DNA of 64,000 bases from Agrobacterium salinitolerans (GCF_002008225.1 NZ_MRDH01000013.1:1-64000), one strand, 5' to 3'. Positions 1 through 8,719 are shown, counted from the first letter of the stretch. Numbers and translations are program-made. The notes: generated by a model not told the origin, from the letters alone.

Positions 1-29
1 AAAGACCACAACAAAACGTCATCATCCCG

Positions 30-62
30 AAAAAGAAAAAACCCGCCGAAAATATCGACGGG
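30..62 (-). terminator. Rho-independent terminator downstream of hisG
   Basis: Read on the minus strand, an 8-bp stem (CCCGTCGA with TCGGCGGG, one G-U pair) is followed by a T-rich tract. It lies about 50 bp past the hisG stop codon and would end the hisS-hisG operon. Confidence 0.7.
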
Positions 63-78
63 TTTGTCAGCGGTCTGA

Positions 79-107
79 GCCGCCGGATCACTCCGGCGGC
101 TTTTTTT
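79..107 (+). terminator. Rho-independent terminator of a plus-strand gene left of the window
   Basis: A perfect 9-bp stem (GCCGCCGGA/TCCGGCGGC, loop TCAC) is followed by seven T on the plus strand. It faces hisG and so ends a plus-strand gene outside the window. Together with the hairpin at 30-62 it makes a two-way stop between converging units. Confidence 0.8.
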
Positions 108-113
108 ACGTCA

Positions 114-806
114 TCAGACCGCAGCCCTGATGCGCGAGGCGATTTCCTGAACCGCCGCATCGCCTTCATGGTCGGGCTTGCGGGCACGCACGAAGCAGGC
201 TTCCGAACGGACGATGATGCCGTCCGAGAGGATTTTCAGGTGGTTGGCCTTCAGCGTCGAACCGGTTGAAGTAATATCGACGATGATATCCGCCTGCCCC
301 GCCGCCGGCGCACCCTCGGTCGCGCCGAGGCTTTCAACGATACGATACAGCTGAATGCCGTGCTGGCGCGAAAAGAACTGCTGCGTCAGCCGCCAATATT
401 TGGTGGCAATGGCGAGCCTTCGGCCATGACGGGCGCGGAATTCGGACGCCACATCGCCAAGATCGGCCATGCTGTCCACATCGAGCCAGATTTCAGGCAC
501 GGCGACAACGACATCCGCATGACCGAAACCGAGACGGGCGCAGAATTCCACCTGCGCGTCGGCATTGGTCAGCCCCTCGCGTACAAGGTCCTCACCCGTC
601 ACGCCGAAATCCACCGTGCCGGCACCAATCTCGCGGGCGATCTCGGAGGCCGACAGATAGGCGATCTCGATATCGTCGCGCCCTTCAATGCGGCCGCGAT
701 AGGAGCGGTCGTTACCGACCGACGCAACCTTCAACCCGGCGCGTTCCAGAACGGCGGACGCGTCTTCCTTCATCCGGCCCTTGGAGGGCAATGCGATGGT
801 GATCAT
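114..806 (-). CDS. hisG: ATP phosphoribosyltransferase, short form
   Basis: HisG joins ATP and PRPP to make N1-(5-phosphoribosyl)-ATP, the first committed step of histidine synthesis, in the cytoplasm. The protein has 230 residues, the length of the short-form family, which lacks the C-terminal regulatory domain and works only in complex with HisZ. The N-terminal LPSKGRM segment and the PRPP-binding loop [12 protein letters not shown] (about residues 173-184) are intact. The gene overlaps the end of hisZ by 4 bp, so the two are translationally coupled. In this family histidine feedback acts through the HisZ subunit. Start ATG at 806. Confidence 0.96.
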   Translation of the reverse strand: MITIALPSKGRMKEDASAVLERAGLKVASVGNDRSYRGRIEGRDDIEIAYLSASEIAREIGAGTVDFGVTGEDLVREGLTNADAQVEFCARLGFGHADVVVAVPEIWLDVDSMADLGDVASEFRARHGRRLAIATKYWRLTQQFFSRQHGIQLYRIVESLGATEGAPAAGQADIIVDITSTGSTLKANHLKILSDGIIVRSEACFVRARKPDHEGDAAVQEIASRIRAAV

Positions 807-1930
807 GGCTTGTCGCTCCCGCGCACCGTCTCGATGCGATCCAGCCAGAGCGAGAAGCCCACGGCCGGTATTTTTTCCTGTGCGCCGAGAAGCGTGAGCA
901 GCCGGTCGTAACGGCCGCCGCCCGCCAGCACGCTGTCGCTGCCAGCCTCCACCACCTCGAAAACAAGGCCGGTATAATAATCGAGCGGGCGGCCAAAGGC
1001 AGCGCCATAGGTCACGGTTTCAAGATCGACACCGGCATTGGCAAGGGCCGCAACGCGTTTATCGAAAGCGGAAAGCGCGCCGTCCAGCTTCAGTTTGGCC
1101 TTGGCGGCAAAATCGCCAAGGACCTGCGAGGCCCGAGGCAAAGGCGCCTGCAAGGCGAGGAACTGTTTCAGCAACTCGAAACTCTCATCCGGCAGGCGCG
1201 TCGCCGCAAGCGCGAGCTTCTCCCGCAGACGGCGGGCAATTTCGAGCGGTGAGCGGCTGGAATTGGTGGAATAGCCGGTTTCCTGCATCACCGTGTCGAG
1301 ATAATCGACCAGCACCGCCTCGTCGCCCGTCGCCAGAAGGCCGGCGACCCGCGCGTCGAGGCCGGTCATTGGCTTCGGATGCACAAGGCTTTCCAGCAGC
1401 GCGTCCAGCTGCGCCATATCGCCGAAGGCCTGCACCAGCCGCTTCTGCCAGCCGAGCGGCAGGCCAAGCGCTGCAACCACCGCCTCGAATACCTGCTGGT
1501 CACCCAGCGTCACCGTAAGCGAACGGCCGGGTAGCAGCCGCTTCAAAATGCCGGTGGCGTCGATCACGGCACGGGCATCGGCAGTGGCAATATCGGTATC
1601 GCCGAGATCTTCGATGCCGGCCTGATAGAACTCGCTTGCACCTTCACGGCGCTGGCGGAAGACCTCACCCACATAGGAATAACGCTTCGGCGTACCGGTC
1701 GCCGTCTCGATATGGCGCAGGCAGACGGGGATGGTGAATTCGGGGCGCAGGCAGAGGCTTGTCCCCGTCTCGCTCTCCGTCATGAAGATACGGCGGCGCA
1801 AATCCTCGCCTGCCATATCCAGAAACGGTTCGGCGGGCTGGATGACGGGCGTGTTCACGCGGCTTGTGCGGCGCGCGGAGAATTCTTCCAGTAGCTCTCC
1901 GGCAAATTCCGGCATGTCGATCAGGGGCAT
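803..1930 (-). CDS. hisZ: ATP phosphoribosyltransferase regulatory subunit
   Basis: HisZ is a histidyl-tRNA-synthetase paralogue that does not charge tRNA. It forms a hetero-octamer with short HisG and carries the histidine-sensing site. The 375-residue protein keeps the class II synthetase-like core: a motif 2-like segment [20 protein letters not shown] near residue 45-65 and the [14 protein letters not shown] segment near the C-terminus, which corresponds to the histidine-binding motif of HisRS. It lies 16 bp downstream of the VOC gene and overlaps hisG, within a minus-strand operon headed by hisS. Clear call from partner, length and motifs. Confidence 0.94.
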   Translation of the reverse strand: MPLIDMPEFAGELLEEFSARRTSRVNTPVIQPAEPFLDMAGEDLRRRIFMTESETGTSLCLRPEFTIPVCLRHIETATGTPKRYSYVGEVFRQRREGASEFYQAGIEDLGDTDIATADARAVIDATGILKRLLPGRSLTVTLGDQQVFEAVVAALGLPLGWQKRLVQAFGDMAQLDALLESLVHPKPMTGLDARVAGLLATGDEAVLVDYLDTVMQETGYSTNSSRSPLEIARRLREKLALAATRLPDESFELLKQFLALQAPLPRASQVLGDFAAKAKLKLDGALSAFDKRVAALANAGVDLETVTYGAAFGRPLDYYTGLVFEVVEAGSDSVLAGGGRYDRLLTLLGAQEKIPAVGFSLWLDRIETVRGSDKP

Positions 1931-1946
1931 GGAACGGTACTTTTCG

Positions 1947-2315
1947 TCACGGTTCGAGCGGCTGCATCATTTCGATGCGGTTTCCGAAGGGATCATGGAC
2001 ATAAAACCGGTGATACCCTTCCAGCGGCTCATCCTCAACCACATGGCAGCCTGCTGTTTCAAGTGTTTTTCGCAAGCTTGCCAGATCATCGACCAGAAGG
2101 GCCGGATGGGCTTTCTTCGCCGGGCGGAAATCCTGCTCGACGCCGAGATGCAGTTTTATCGGGCCGCAGGTGAACCAGCACCCGCCGCGCGCGGCCAGAT
2201 TGGCGGGCTTTGCCTGCTCCGCAAAACCAAGCAGGCCGCCGTAAAACCGGCGCGCTTCTTCTTCGCGGCCCGCCGGCATTGCCAGTTGAACATGGTCGAG
2301 CGCAAGGATCGCCAT
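1947..2315 (-). CDS. VOC (glyoxalase/bleomycin-resistance) family protein
   Basis: A 122-residue single-module vicinal-oxygen-chelate protein. It starts MAILALDHVQLAMPAG, a typical first strand of the fold, and ends with HDPFGNRIEMMQ, which carries the usual C-terminal glutamate. Possible metal ligands are the histidine in LDHV, the histidine in KLHLG and this glutamate. The reading frame is open further upstream, but the ATG at 2315 is preferred because the N-terminus then matches the fold and the gene begins 4 bp after the hisS stop. It sits between hisS and hisZ in an apparent operon. The substrate is unknown; glyoxalase, dioxygenase and resistance activities cannot be told apart from sequence alone. 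Confidence 0.85.
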   Translation of the reverse strand: MAILALDHVQLAMPAGREEEARRFYGGLLGFAEQAKPANLAARGGCWFTCGPIKLHLGVEQDFRPAKKAHPALLVDDLASLRKTLETAGCHVVEDEPLEGYHRFYVHDPFGNRIEMMQPLEP

Positions 2316-2319
2316 GGCT

Positions 2320-3843
2320 TCAGCGCCCTTCGGCGGCGCGGCGAACGTCCTCTGCCTGATGCTCCAGAATCTCGCGGACCTTCGCGACCAGCTCGGCTTC
2401 CGGCACGCTGACCTGCGCCACCCGCGCCTCGCGCCAGCTGGCATTGTCCTCGATCTCGCCGGAAAGGCGCTTGCCTTCGATCAGATCCTTGATCTGCACC
2501 ACGCCCTCGGCGCGCTCGTCACCGCCCTGAATGATGGCGATGGGGGAGCCGAGACGGTCGGCATATTTCAGCTGGTTGCCGAATTTCTTCCAGTTGCCCT
2601 GATACATTTCGGCGCGGATGCCCTCGGCGCGCAGCGCCTGGGTAAAGCGCTGGTAACGGCCCATGCTCTCCACATCGCCATCCATGACCGTGACGAGCAC
2701 CGGGGCGAGCGGCTTGACCTGTCCGAGCTTGCCGAGGTTCTTCAGCGCCGTCATCAGGCGTGAAACGCCGATGGAGATGCCAGTAGCCGGAACCGGCTGG
2801 CCCATGAAACGCGAAACGAGACCATCGTAACGACCGCCACCGCCGACCGAGCCGAACACGACCTTTTCGCCCTTTTCATTGTTGACGTCGAAAGTCAGCT
2901 CAGCCTCAAAGACCGAACCCGTATAATATTCGAGGCCTCGAACGACGGAAGGGTCGATCTTGATGCGTGTCGCATCATAACCGGCACTGGAGACCAGGGC
3001 GCCGATGGTGTTGAGTTCATCAACGCCTTCCTCGCCCTTCGCCGTACCCGCAACCAGTTTTGCAAGATCATCGGCACTATCGGCATAATTCGTGATACCG
3101 ACGAAAAACAGAACCTTTTCGATCTGCTCGTCACCGAGGCCCGCACCCTTGGTGAAATCACCCGACTCATCCTTGCGGCCGGGACCGAGCAGCAGCTTCA
3201 CGCCCTCCGGGCCGAACTTGTCGAGTTTGTCGATGGCGCGCAGCACGTTGAGACGACGACCGGCATTGTCCTCACCCCCGAGGCCGATCGCTTCCATGAC
3301 GCCGTCGAGCACCTTGCGGTTGTTGACGCGGATGACATAGTCGCCGCGGCTGATGCCGAGCGCTTCCATCGTATCGGCCATCATCATGCACATTTCGGCA
3401 TCGGCCTGCACGCCGGAGGCGCCCACCGTATCGGCATCGAACTGCATGAACTGCCGGAAGCGGCCGGGGCCTGGCTTTTCATTGCGGAAGACATAACCGG
3501 CGCGATAGGTGCGGTAAGGCAGCTGGATTTCGTTGAAATTCTCAGCGACATGACGGGCGAGCGGTGCGGTCAGGTCGTAGCGCAGGCTCATCCATTGGTC
3601 GTCGTCATCCTGTAGCGAAAACACGCCTTCGTTCGGACGGTCGCTATCGGGCAGGAATTTTCCGAGCGCATCGGTATATTCGAACAGAGGGGTCTCGATC
3701 GGATCGAAACCGTAAAGCTCGTAGACCTTGCGGATTTTCTCGATCATCTCATTGGTGGCATGGATATCGGCAGCAGAACGATCCACGAAGCCGCGCGGCA
3801 GGCGGGCTTTCAGTTTCTGAGGCTTTTTTGCTTTTTCGCTCAT
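2320..3843 (-). CDS. hisS: histidine--tRNA ligase
   Basis: Charges tRNA-His with histidine in the cytoplasm; class II aminoacyl-tRNA synthetase. The protein has 507 residues, with motif 2 around [15 protein letters not shown] (residues 118-132), the histidine-binding segment [14 protein letters not shown] and a C-terminal anticodon-binding domain. [14 protein letters not shown] (87-100) and FDADTVG (135-141) look more like eukaryotic HisRS than the E. coli enzyme, as expected for the divergent alphaproteobacterial group. It is the first gene of the operon with the VOC gene, hisZ and hisG. Start ATG at 3843. Confidence 0.96.
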   Translation of the reverse strand: MSEKAKKPQKLKARLPRGFVDRSAADIHATNEMIEKIRKVYELYGFDPIETPLFEYTDALGKFLPDSDRPNEGVFSLQDDDDQWMSLRYDLTAPLARHVAENFNEIQLPYRTYRAGYVFRNEKPGPGRFRQFMQFDADTVGASGVQADAEMCMMMADTMEALGISRGDYVIRVNNRKVLDGVMEAIGLGGEDNAGRRLNVLRAIDKLDKFGPEGVKLLLGPGRKDESGDFTKGAGLGDEQIEKVLFFVGITNYADSADDLAKLVAGTAKGEEGVDELNTIGALVSSAGYDATRIKIDPSVVRGLEYYTGSVFEAELTFDVNNEKGEKVVFGSVGGGGRYDGLVSRFMGQPVPATGISIGVSRLMTALKNLGKLGQVKPLAPVLVTVMDGDVESMGRYQRFTQALRAEGIRAEMYQGNWKKFGNQLKYADRLGSPIAIIQGGDERAEGVVQIKDLIEGKRLSGEIEDNASWREARVAQVSVPEAELVAKVREILEHQAEDVRRAAEGR

Positions 3844-3881
3844 GATGCCGATCCGATATTTTCCTGAAATTATGCCGGTGT

Positions 3882-3962
3882 TAAAGCGCGCCGCGCTTTA
3901 ATTTCTGTTTTTGCGCATGTCTTTATCCCAAAATCGCTGCGCACTTTTGGGAGACATGCTTT
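3882..3962. repeat. RIME-like palindromic intergenic element
   Basis: Two hairpins in tandem: a perfect palindrome (TAAAGCGCG-C-CGCGCTTTA, 3882-3900), then a longer stem whose outer arms are GCATGTC/GACATGC and whose inner arms are CCCAAAA/TTTTGGG (3914-3959). The same second-hairpin plan recurs at 59932-59980. It lies between the start of hisS and the toxin-antitoxin unit. The layout fits Rhizobium-specific intergenic mosaic elements. Confidence 0.75.
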
Positions 3963-4035
3963 AGAGGATGAAGCCCGGTGCGGCAAGCCGCAAAGGCTGC
4001 GGTTCTGCTGGCCCCGCAAGGCAAGTGATGATATA

Positions 4036-4053
4036 TGGGATACGTGTATCCCA
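4036..4053. promoter_or_regulatory. 18-bp operator palindrome of the toxin-antitoxin operon
   Basis: TGGGATAC-GT-GTATCCCA: two perfect 8-bp arms around a 2-bp centre, 27 bp upstream of the antitoxin ATG and next to an AT-rich GATATAT stretch that could be the -10 region. Ribbon-helix-helix antitoxins bind such palindromes to repress their own operon, so this is the likely autoregulatory site. Confidence 0.7.
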
Positions 4054-4079
4054 CTTCGGATCGTAAAGGACCTGCCCCC

Positions 4080-4307
4080 ATGAGCAAACAGACGGCTATC
4101 CGCCTGCCTGATGAGACCTATGAGCGGCTGAAGGCCCTGTCTGAGCGCACGGGCCGCACATCCGCTTACTATATCCGCGAGGCGATCGAGAAACATATCG
4201 AGGATATGGAAGACCTCTATCTTGCTGAGGAGGCGACGCGCCGCATTCAGAACGGTGAATCGAAGGTAATAAGCGCCGAGGAGTTCTGGCGTGATCTGGA
4301 CAATTGA
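4080..4307 (+). CDS. ribbon-helix-helix antitoxin (RelB/DinJ-like)
   Basis: A 75-residue acidic protein. The N-terminus (TAIRLPDETYERLKALSERT) is a ribbon-helix-helix DNA-binding domain; the C-terminal part (about 40-75) should wrap the toxin. The ATG at 4080 is chosen over an upstream in-frame start because the domain begins right after it and AAAGGA lies at a suitable distance upstream. The gene overlaps the toxin gene by 17 bp, the standard antitoxin-first arrangement. It likely represses the operon through the palindrome at 4036-4053, with stronger repression when bound to the toxin. Confidence 0.88.
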   Translation: MSKQTAIRLPDETYERLKALSERTGRTSAYYIREAIEKHIEDMEDLYLAEEATRRIQNGESKVISAEEFWRDLDN

Positions 4308-4560
4308 ATATCACACGCTTGTCCAGAAAGAGATGCGCAAAATAAACCCGGAAGTGCGCCGGCGTATCCGCAGCTTTCTCCATGAAAGGCTGGCGGCGCT
4401 GGACGACCCGCGCCAAACCGGCGTGGCCCTACAGGGTTCCGAACTCGGAAACTACTGGCGTTACCGGGTGGGCGATTACCGCATCATCTGCGATATACAG
4501 GACCACAAGCTGGTCGTTCTGGTGGTCGAAATCGGCCATCGCCGTGAAATTTACCGTTAG
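4291..4560 (+). CDS. RelE/ParE-superfamily toxin
   Basis: An 89-residue basic protein with the RelE fold pattern: an N-terminal helical hairpin (VQKEMRKINPEVRRRIRSFL) followed by beta strands YWRYRVGDYRIICDI and VVEIGHRREIYR. The C-terminal arginines and the tyrosine sit where RelE places its mRNA-cleaving residues (R, R and Y), which favours a RelE-type ribosome-dependent mRNA interferase over a ParE-type gyrase poison. That distinction is inference. The frame is intact. It overlaps the antitoxin gene and ends 6 bp before the next gene. Confidence 0.88.
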   Translation: MIWTIEYHTLVQKEMRKINPEVRRRIRSFLHERLAALDDPRQTGVALQGSELGNYWRYRVGDYRIICDIQDHKLVVLVVEIGHRREIYR

Positions 4561-4566
4561 GCATTC

Positions 4567-5331
4567 ATGATCCTCGAAGCCCTGCAATATGCCGCCACCC
4601 GCGCGGTCACGCCGAAAGAATTCCGGCCGCATGTCCGCTATTCCGTCAACCTCTGGGCGCGCGCCAATCGGTGCGCGAAAGCCTGGGCGGAGCATGAGAA
4701 CAACAGCCGGCAATTCGTGCTGCAAGCGGCGAGAAAGCTGAAGCAGCGACGGACGGCAGTCGTTCTGGGTTCCGGCCTGTTGCGGGATGTACCCCATGAT
4801 GCGCTGGTAGCGATGTTCGATACCGTCGTTCTGGTCGATCTGGTGCATCTTGCCAGCGTCCAGGCGAAGCTGCGGCTGAACGCCAAAAAGAATGTCCGCA
4901 TCGCCAATCGCGATCTCTCCGGCTTCGATGATCTCCTGGCGGGCCGGACGGCGGAACCGCTCGATTTCCTGCGGCGGGTGCCCTATCTCGATTTCGTCGT
5001 CTCGGCCAACCTCCTGTCGCAGATCGGCACGGGCGCGCAGCATCGGTTGGAACGGGAGAAAATCGCTGCTGCGCCGGATGATCTCTTGCCAAAGCTCATC
5101 CATACGCATGTCGATGCACTGGCCGGCCTGCCCTGCAAGGTCTGCCTTGTGACGGATACAGCCTTCGATGTCATCGGCAAGGATGGAAGCGTGCAGCAGC
5201 ATGAAGACCTGCTGCATGGCATCGAGATTGCCGCGCCTGCTGCCGCATGGGACTGGCCACTAGCCCCCTTCGGGGAGGAAAGCAGGGATTATCGCATCGT
5301 GCATCATGTCATTGCGCGGGAAATGACGTGA
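4567..5331 (+). CDS. conserved hypothetical protein, class I methyltransferase-like
   Basis: A 254-residue protein I cannot name. A glycine-containing strand-loop, TAVVLGSGLLRDVP (about residues 63-76), followed by FDTVVLVDLVHL (84-95), has the layout of SAM-binding motifs I and II of a class I methyltransferase. FVVSANLLSQIG (about 143-154) sits where motif IV would be. No N-terminal signal and no membrane segments are seen. It begins 6 bp after the toxin stop, so it may be cotranscribed with the toxin-antitoxin pair, although this may be chance packing. An enzymatic role is inference. Confidence 0.7.
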   Translation: MILEALQYAATRAVTPKEFRPHVRYSVNLWARANRCAKAWAEHENNSRQFVLQAARKLKQRRTAVVLGSGLLRDVPHDALVAMFDTVVLVDLVHLASVQAKLRLNAKKNVRIANRDLSGFDDLLAGRTAEPLDFLRRVPYLDFVVSANLLSQIGTGAQHRLEREKIAAAPDDLLPKLIHTHVDALAGLPCKVCLVTDTAFDVIGKDGSVQQHEDLLHGIEIAAPAAAWDWPLAPFGEESRDYRIVHHVIAREMT

Positions 5332-5356
5332 TCATCACGCGCCTTGCGCCTGCGGC

Positions 5357-6274
5357 CTACAACCCCGCAAGTCCCGCCTTATAATCCTCCGACGCCGCCC
5401 GGCTGAGACGCTCCAGCTCCATCGCAGCGCGGCTGGTATGGCGCTCCTTGTGGCGCAGCAGGGCAAAATTGCGTGCCGGCAGATCGATGCCGGCACGAAC
5501 TAGCAGGCCCTGCCGCAGGAAAAGCGACGCGACGGAAGCGGAGACGGCGGTGGCCGCGCCGCCGGAGCGGGCAGCCATCACCACGGCCTCGTTGGATGGC
5601 AATTCCAGCATGACGGAGAGCTCACCCGGATCCACCCCCATCTGCCGTACCGCCGCTTCAAAGGCGGAACGGGTACCGGAGCCCTGCTCACGCAGCACCC
5701 AAGATGTGCCGTAAAGCATATCAAGTGCTGTGAGATAACGGCCATCGGCAAAGGGGTGGGCCGAACCGGTGACGACCAGCAGCTTGTCCGACACGACCGG
5801 CTGCACCATCAGTGCCGGCTCATCGATCTTGCCTTCGATGAACCCGACCTCCGCCAGACCTTCCAGCACCGCCTCCGTCACCGTCTTGGTATTACCGATA
5901 TCAAGCCGCACGGTCACGCCGGGATAGAGTTTCTTGAACTGCATCAGGATTGGCGGCAGCCAGTAGCTGGCAATCGTCTGGCTGGCGCAGACGGTAATTT
6001 CGCCGCGCGTCAAGCCGCCCATTTCTGAGAGAATCAATTCGGCATTGCGTACACGCGCCAGCGTCGCCTTGGCCTCACCCAGAAAGGCCCGGCCGCTTTC
6101 GGTCAATTCAATGTTGCGGCCGACGCGATGGAACAGCTCGACATTATAAAAGGCCTCGAGATTCTTGATGGCGGAACTGACGGCGGACGCCGTGAGGCCG
6201 ATGGCTTCGGCGGCGCGGGTCAGATGTTCGCGTTCGGCGACGGCGATGAAGATGCGGAGTTGTTCGAAGGTCAT
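5357..6274 (-). CDS. LysR-family transcriptional regulator
   Basis: A 305-residue LysR protein with an N-terminal winged helix-turn-helix (FEQLRIFIAVAEREHLTRAAEAIGLTASAVSSAIKNLE is the region at residues 3-40) and a periplasmic-binding-like effector domain (about 90-300). It is transcribed away from the YeiH exporter gene with about 80 bp between starts, the usual geometry for a LysR regulator and its target. The pairing resembles YeiE/YeiH of enterobacteria. A candidate T-N11-A operator lies at 6284-6298. The effector is unknown; sulfite or a related sulfur compound is a guess from the YeiE comparison. Confidence 0.92.
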   Translation of the reverse strand: MTFEQLRIFIAVAEREHLTRAAEAIGLTASAVSSAIKNLEAFYNVELFHRVGRNIELTESGRAFLGEAKATLARVRNAELILSEMGGLTRGEITVCASQTIASYWLPPILMQFKKLYPGVTVRLDIGNTKTVTEAVLEGLAEVGFIEGKIDEPALMVQPVVSDKLLVVTGSAHPFADGRYLTALDMLYGTSWVLREQGSGTRSAFEAAVRQMGVDPGELSVMLELPSNEAVVMAARSGGAATAVSASVASLFLRQGLLVRAGIDLPARNFALLRHKERHTSRAAMELERLSRAASEDYKAGLAGL

Positions 6275-6283
6275 GGCGTTTCA

Positions 6284-6298
6284 TTCGATTTTATCGAA
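6284..6298. promoter_or_regulatory. candidate LysR operator (T-N11-A palindrome)
   Basis: TTCGAT-TTT-ATCGAA is a perfect 6-bp inverted repeat with the T-N11-A spacing of LysR boxes. It sits just upstream of the LysR start codon and within the divergent promoter region, suiting autoregulation and control of the YeiH gene. Confidence 0.5.
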
Positions 6299-6355
6299 CG
6301 ATATATGCCATATTATTTGATAGAATAAAACAGGCGGCTACGTCATTGTCTGCCC

Positions 6356-7399
6356 ATGGCACACCATCGCACCCTCGCTCACCCCTTTCAGTTTTCTCTC
6401 CGCTGGCTCAGCCCGCTTCTGCCGGGCATTCTCATCTGCGCGGCGGTCAGCTGTGCCGCCATTCTGGCGGAGCGTTTTCAGGTGCGGATTGCTGGTCACG
6501 CCTGGCTTGGCGATCTGGTGCTTGCCATCCTGATCGGCACGCTTTTGCGTTCGCTGGTGTCGCTGCCTTCAGTCGCTTCGGCGGGGATAAAGTTCAGTGC
6601 CAAGACGCTGCTTGAAATCGCCGTGGCGCTTCTCGGCGCATCCTTGAGCCTTTCCATTCTCAAAGGCGCTGGCGGCTTGCTGATCGGCGGCATCGCGCTG
6701 ATCGTGGCGCTGTCGTTGGCTGTGAGCTACGCAGCCGGACGAATGCTGGGTCTACCGCCCAAACTCGCAACCCTTATCGCCTGCGGCAATTCCATCTGCG
6801 GCAATTCCGCCATCGCAGCCGCAGCACCCGCCATCGGCGCCAAGCCTGAAGATGTCGCCGCCTCGATTGCTTTTACTGCCGTTCTCGGTGTCGCTGCCGT
6901 GCTTTTGATGCCGTTCCTGCCGCAGCTCCTCGGTCTCGACGCCACCCAATACGGCATCTTCGCCGGGCTTACGGTCTATGCCGTGCCGCAGGTTCTGGCC
7001 GCCACCGCACCGCTTGGAGCCGTGGCCGTGCAGACGGGCACCATCGTCAAGCTCATCCGCGTGCTGATGCTGGGGCCTGTCATCGCCACTCTCTCCGTCA
7101 TTCACGGCCAGTCCGGCAAGGGACGCCTGAAGCTGCAGCAGATGGTTCCGTGGTTCATCATCGGCTTCGTGCTGATGATCATGGCACGCTCCTTCGGCCT
7201 CATCCCCGAGGTCCTGCTTTCCCCCGTCGCCTCGCTCTCCAACATCCTCACGATCATGTCGATGGCGGCTCTGGGACTATCCGTCGATATTCGCAGCCTT
7301 CGACATGCCGGTGGCAAGGTCATCATTGCCGCCAGCCTGTCGCTCGTGCTGCTGGGCGTTCTGAGTTTCGGTCTGATCATGCTGACCCAGGCCGCCTGA
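6356..7399 (+). CDS. YeiH/UPF0324-family putative sulfate exporter, inner membrane
   Basis: A 347-residue integral membrane protein of the UPF0324/YeiH family (Cons_hypoth698), often labelled a putative sulfate exporter. About ten hydrophobic segments can be seen from residue 18 to the end. The family-typical CGNSICGNSAIAAAAP motif (about residues 141-156) lies in the first half. Transport substrate and direction are not established for this family. Transcription probably depends on the divergent LysR regulator. The frame ends 15 bp before the convergent gene, leaving no obvious terminator between them. Confidence 0.88.
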   Translation: MAHHRTLAHPFQFSLRWLSPLLPGILICAAVSCAAILAERFQVRIAGHAWLGDLVLAILIGTLLRSLVSLPSVASAGIKFSAKTLLEIAVALLGASLSLSILKGAGGLLIGGIALIVALSLAVSYAAGRMLGLPPKLATLIACGNSICGNSAIAAAAPAIGAKPEDVAASIAFTAVLGVAAVLLMPFLPQLLGLDATQYGIFAGLTVYAVPQVLAATAPLGAVAVQTGTIVKLIRVLMLGPVIATLSVIHGQSGKGRLKLQQMVPWFIIGFVLMIMARSFGLIPEVLLSPVASLSNILTIMSMAALGLSVDIRSLRHAGGKVIIAASLSLVLLGVLSFGLIMLTQAA

Positions 7400-7414
7400 G
7401 CAAAAGGCGGGGCG

Positions 7415-7858
7415 TTATTTTCCGGTGCTGATCGTCAAGGTGTAGTGCGCGCCGAGCCCACGGCGCGGCGAACCCAGGATCAGCGTCGGGCGGATCAGCC
7501 ATTCCGTATCCGCCGTGGGCGTCAGGGTTGCAGTTTTCCCTTGGGAATCGCTGAAGAAGATCGCGTCCTCATCCGGCGTCGAAAAATCGAAGACCGCCAT
7601 CAGCACGAATTCGCTGGAAGCTGCAAGCTCGATCTTCACCGTCTGCCCAGCCTTCACCTTCATGCGATAGACATCGCCGCGCCCGCGCCGCGTCCAGCCA
7701 TCCAGCTTCAGCGGTCCCTCCGGCGGCAGGGCCACTTCCTTCAACCTTTCACCGTCATCGAGCCAGATACCGTCGACATTGCGGCCTTCCGCGAAGGAGG
7801 CATGCGGCAGGGCGGCGACGGCCAGGGTGAGAGCCAGAAGAAGGGAGGTTACCTTCAT
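7415..7858 (-). CDS. small exported protein with a PPC-like beta-sandwich pattern
   Basis: 147 residues with a clear Sec signal peptide (MKVTSLLLALTLAVAALPHASFA, cleavage near residue 23). The mature part (YRMKVKAGQTVKIEL, FVLMAVFDF, WLIRPT, GAHYTLTIST) has the strand order and turns of bacterial pre-peptidase C-terminal (PPC)-like domains, so a periplasmic or secreted beta-sandwich is likely. The function is unknown. The start codon overlaps the stop codon of the upstream tag gene (ATGA), so the two form one transcript. Confidence 0.75.
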   Translation of the reverse strand: MKVTSLLLALTLAVAALPHASFAEGRNVDGIWLDDGERLKEVALPPEGPLKLDGWTRRGRGDVYRMKVKAGQTVKIELAASSEFVLMAVFDFSTPDEDAIFFSDSQGKTATLTPTADTEWLIRPTLILGSPRRGLGAHYTLTISTGK

Positions 7859-8484
7859 GGACGTACAAACTCCCGCCGCATGGCCTCAATCGGCTGGCGG
7901 CAATGACAGCCTTCGATATGGTCGTTGACCATACCCATGGCCTGCATGAATGCATAGACGGTCGTCGGGCCGACAAAGGTCCAGCCCCGTTTCTTTAAAT
8001 CCTTGGAAAGGCGGATGGAGGCGGCGCTGGTGGGGTTGGCCCTTAAAGTCGCATAGTCCAGCCTTTGCGGCCTTTCTGCGGCGGCCGGTTCGAAACCCCA
8101 GAAATAACGGGCGAGCGAACCGAATTCATCGCGCAGCGCCATGGCGCGGCGGGCATTGTTGATGGTCGAAACGATCTTGCCGCGATGGCGGATGATGCCC
8201 TTGTCGGCAAGGCAGCGCTCGATATCGGCGTCACCGAATTCCGCCACCTTTTCGAATTCGAAATTGGCGAAAGCGAGACGGAAAGCCTCGCGCTTGCGCA
8301 GAACGGTCAGCCAGGAAAGGCCGGACTGGAAACCTTCCAGGCAAATCTTCTCGAAAAGGCGGCGATCGTCGGTGACGGGATAACCCCATTCCTCGTCGTG
8401 GTAACGGCTGTAATCCGCAAGCCCCTGCTGCCAGAAACACCGCACCAGGCCATCCGCGCCCGTTTCAAGTCCCGCTTCATTCAT
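7855..8484 (-). CDS. tag: DNA-3-methyladenine glycosylase I
   Basis: Removes 3-methyladenine from alkylated DNA to start base-excision repair. The 209-residue product (from the ATG at 8484) keeps the Tag hallmarks: RCFW and SRYHDEEWG near the N-terminus, and NDHIEGCHCR near the C-terminus, which together supply the Cys/His zinc site. An upstream in-frame start at 8541 would add 19 residues with no family similarity, so it was not used. The gene is followed with a 4-bp overlap by the small exported protein gene. Confidence 0.94.
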   Translation of the reverse strand: MNEAGLETGADGLVRCFWQQGLADYSRYHDEEWGYPVTDDRRLFEKICLEGFQSGLSWLTVLRKREAFRLAFANFEFEKVAEFGDADIERCLADKGIIRHRGKIVSTINNARRAMALRDEFGSLARYFWGFEPAAAERPQRLDYATLRANPTSAASIRLSKDLKKRGWTFVGPTTVYAFMQAMGMVNDHIEGCHCRQPIEAMRREFVRP

Positions 8485-8719
8485 TCCGCAATCACCCTTC
8501 TCACTCCAGCCCGCGACCGGTTCAGACCGCGCACTTACCACTCATTCACCACGTTTCAAAACCGGGTGCTAACCTTAAATACAGCTTTCCCTAATCAAGC
8601 GCTTTTTAATGAGCCGCCATTTACGATTCGCTGGCGTCGAGGTGCGAACCTGTCCGGCAAAGCGGGCGAACAGCCCCGCAAATCCATAGTTGCGACATCC
8701 CGCAGAGAGAGTCCACCCG

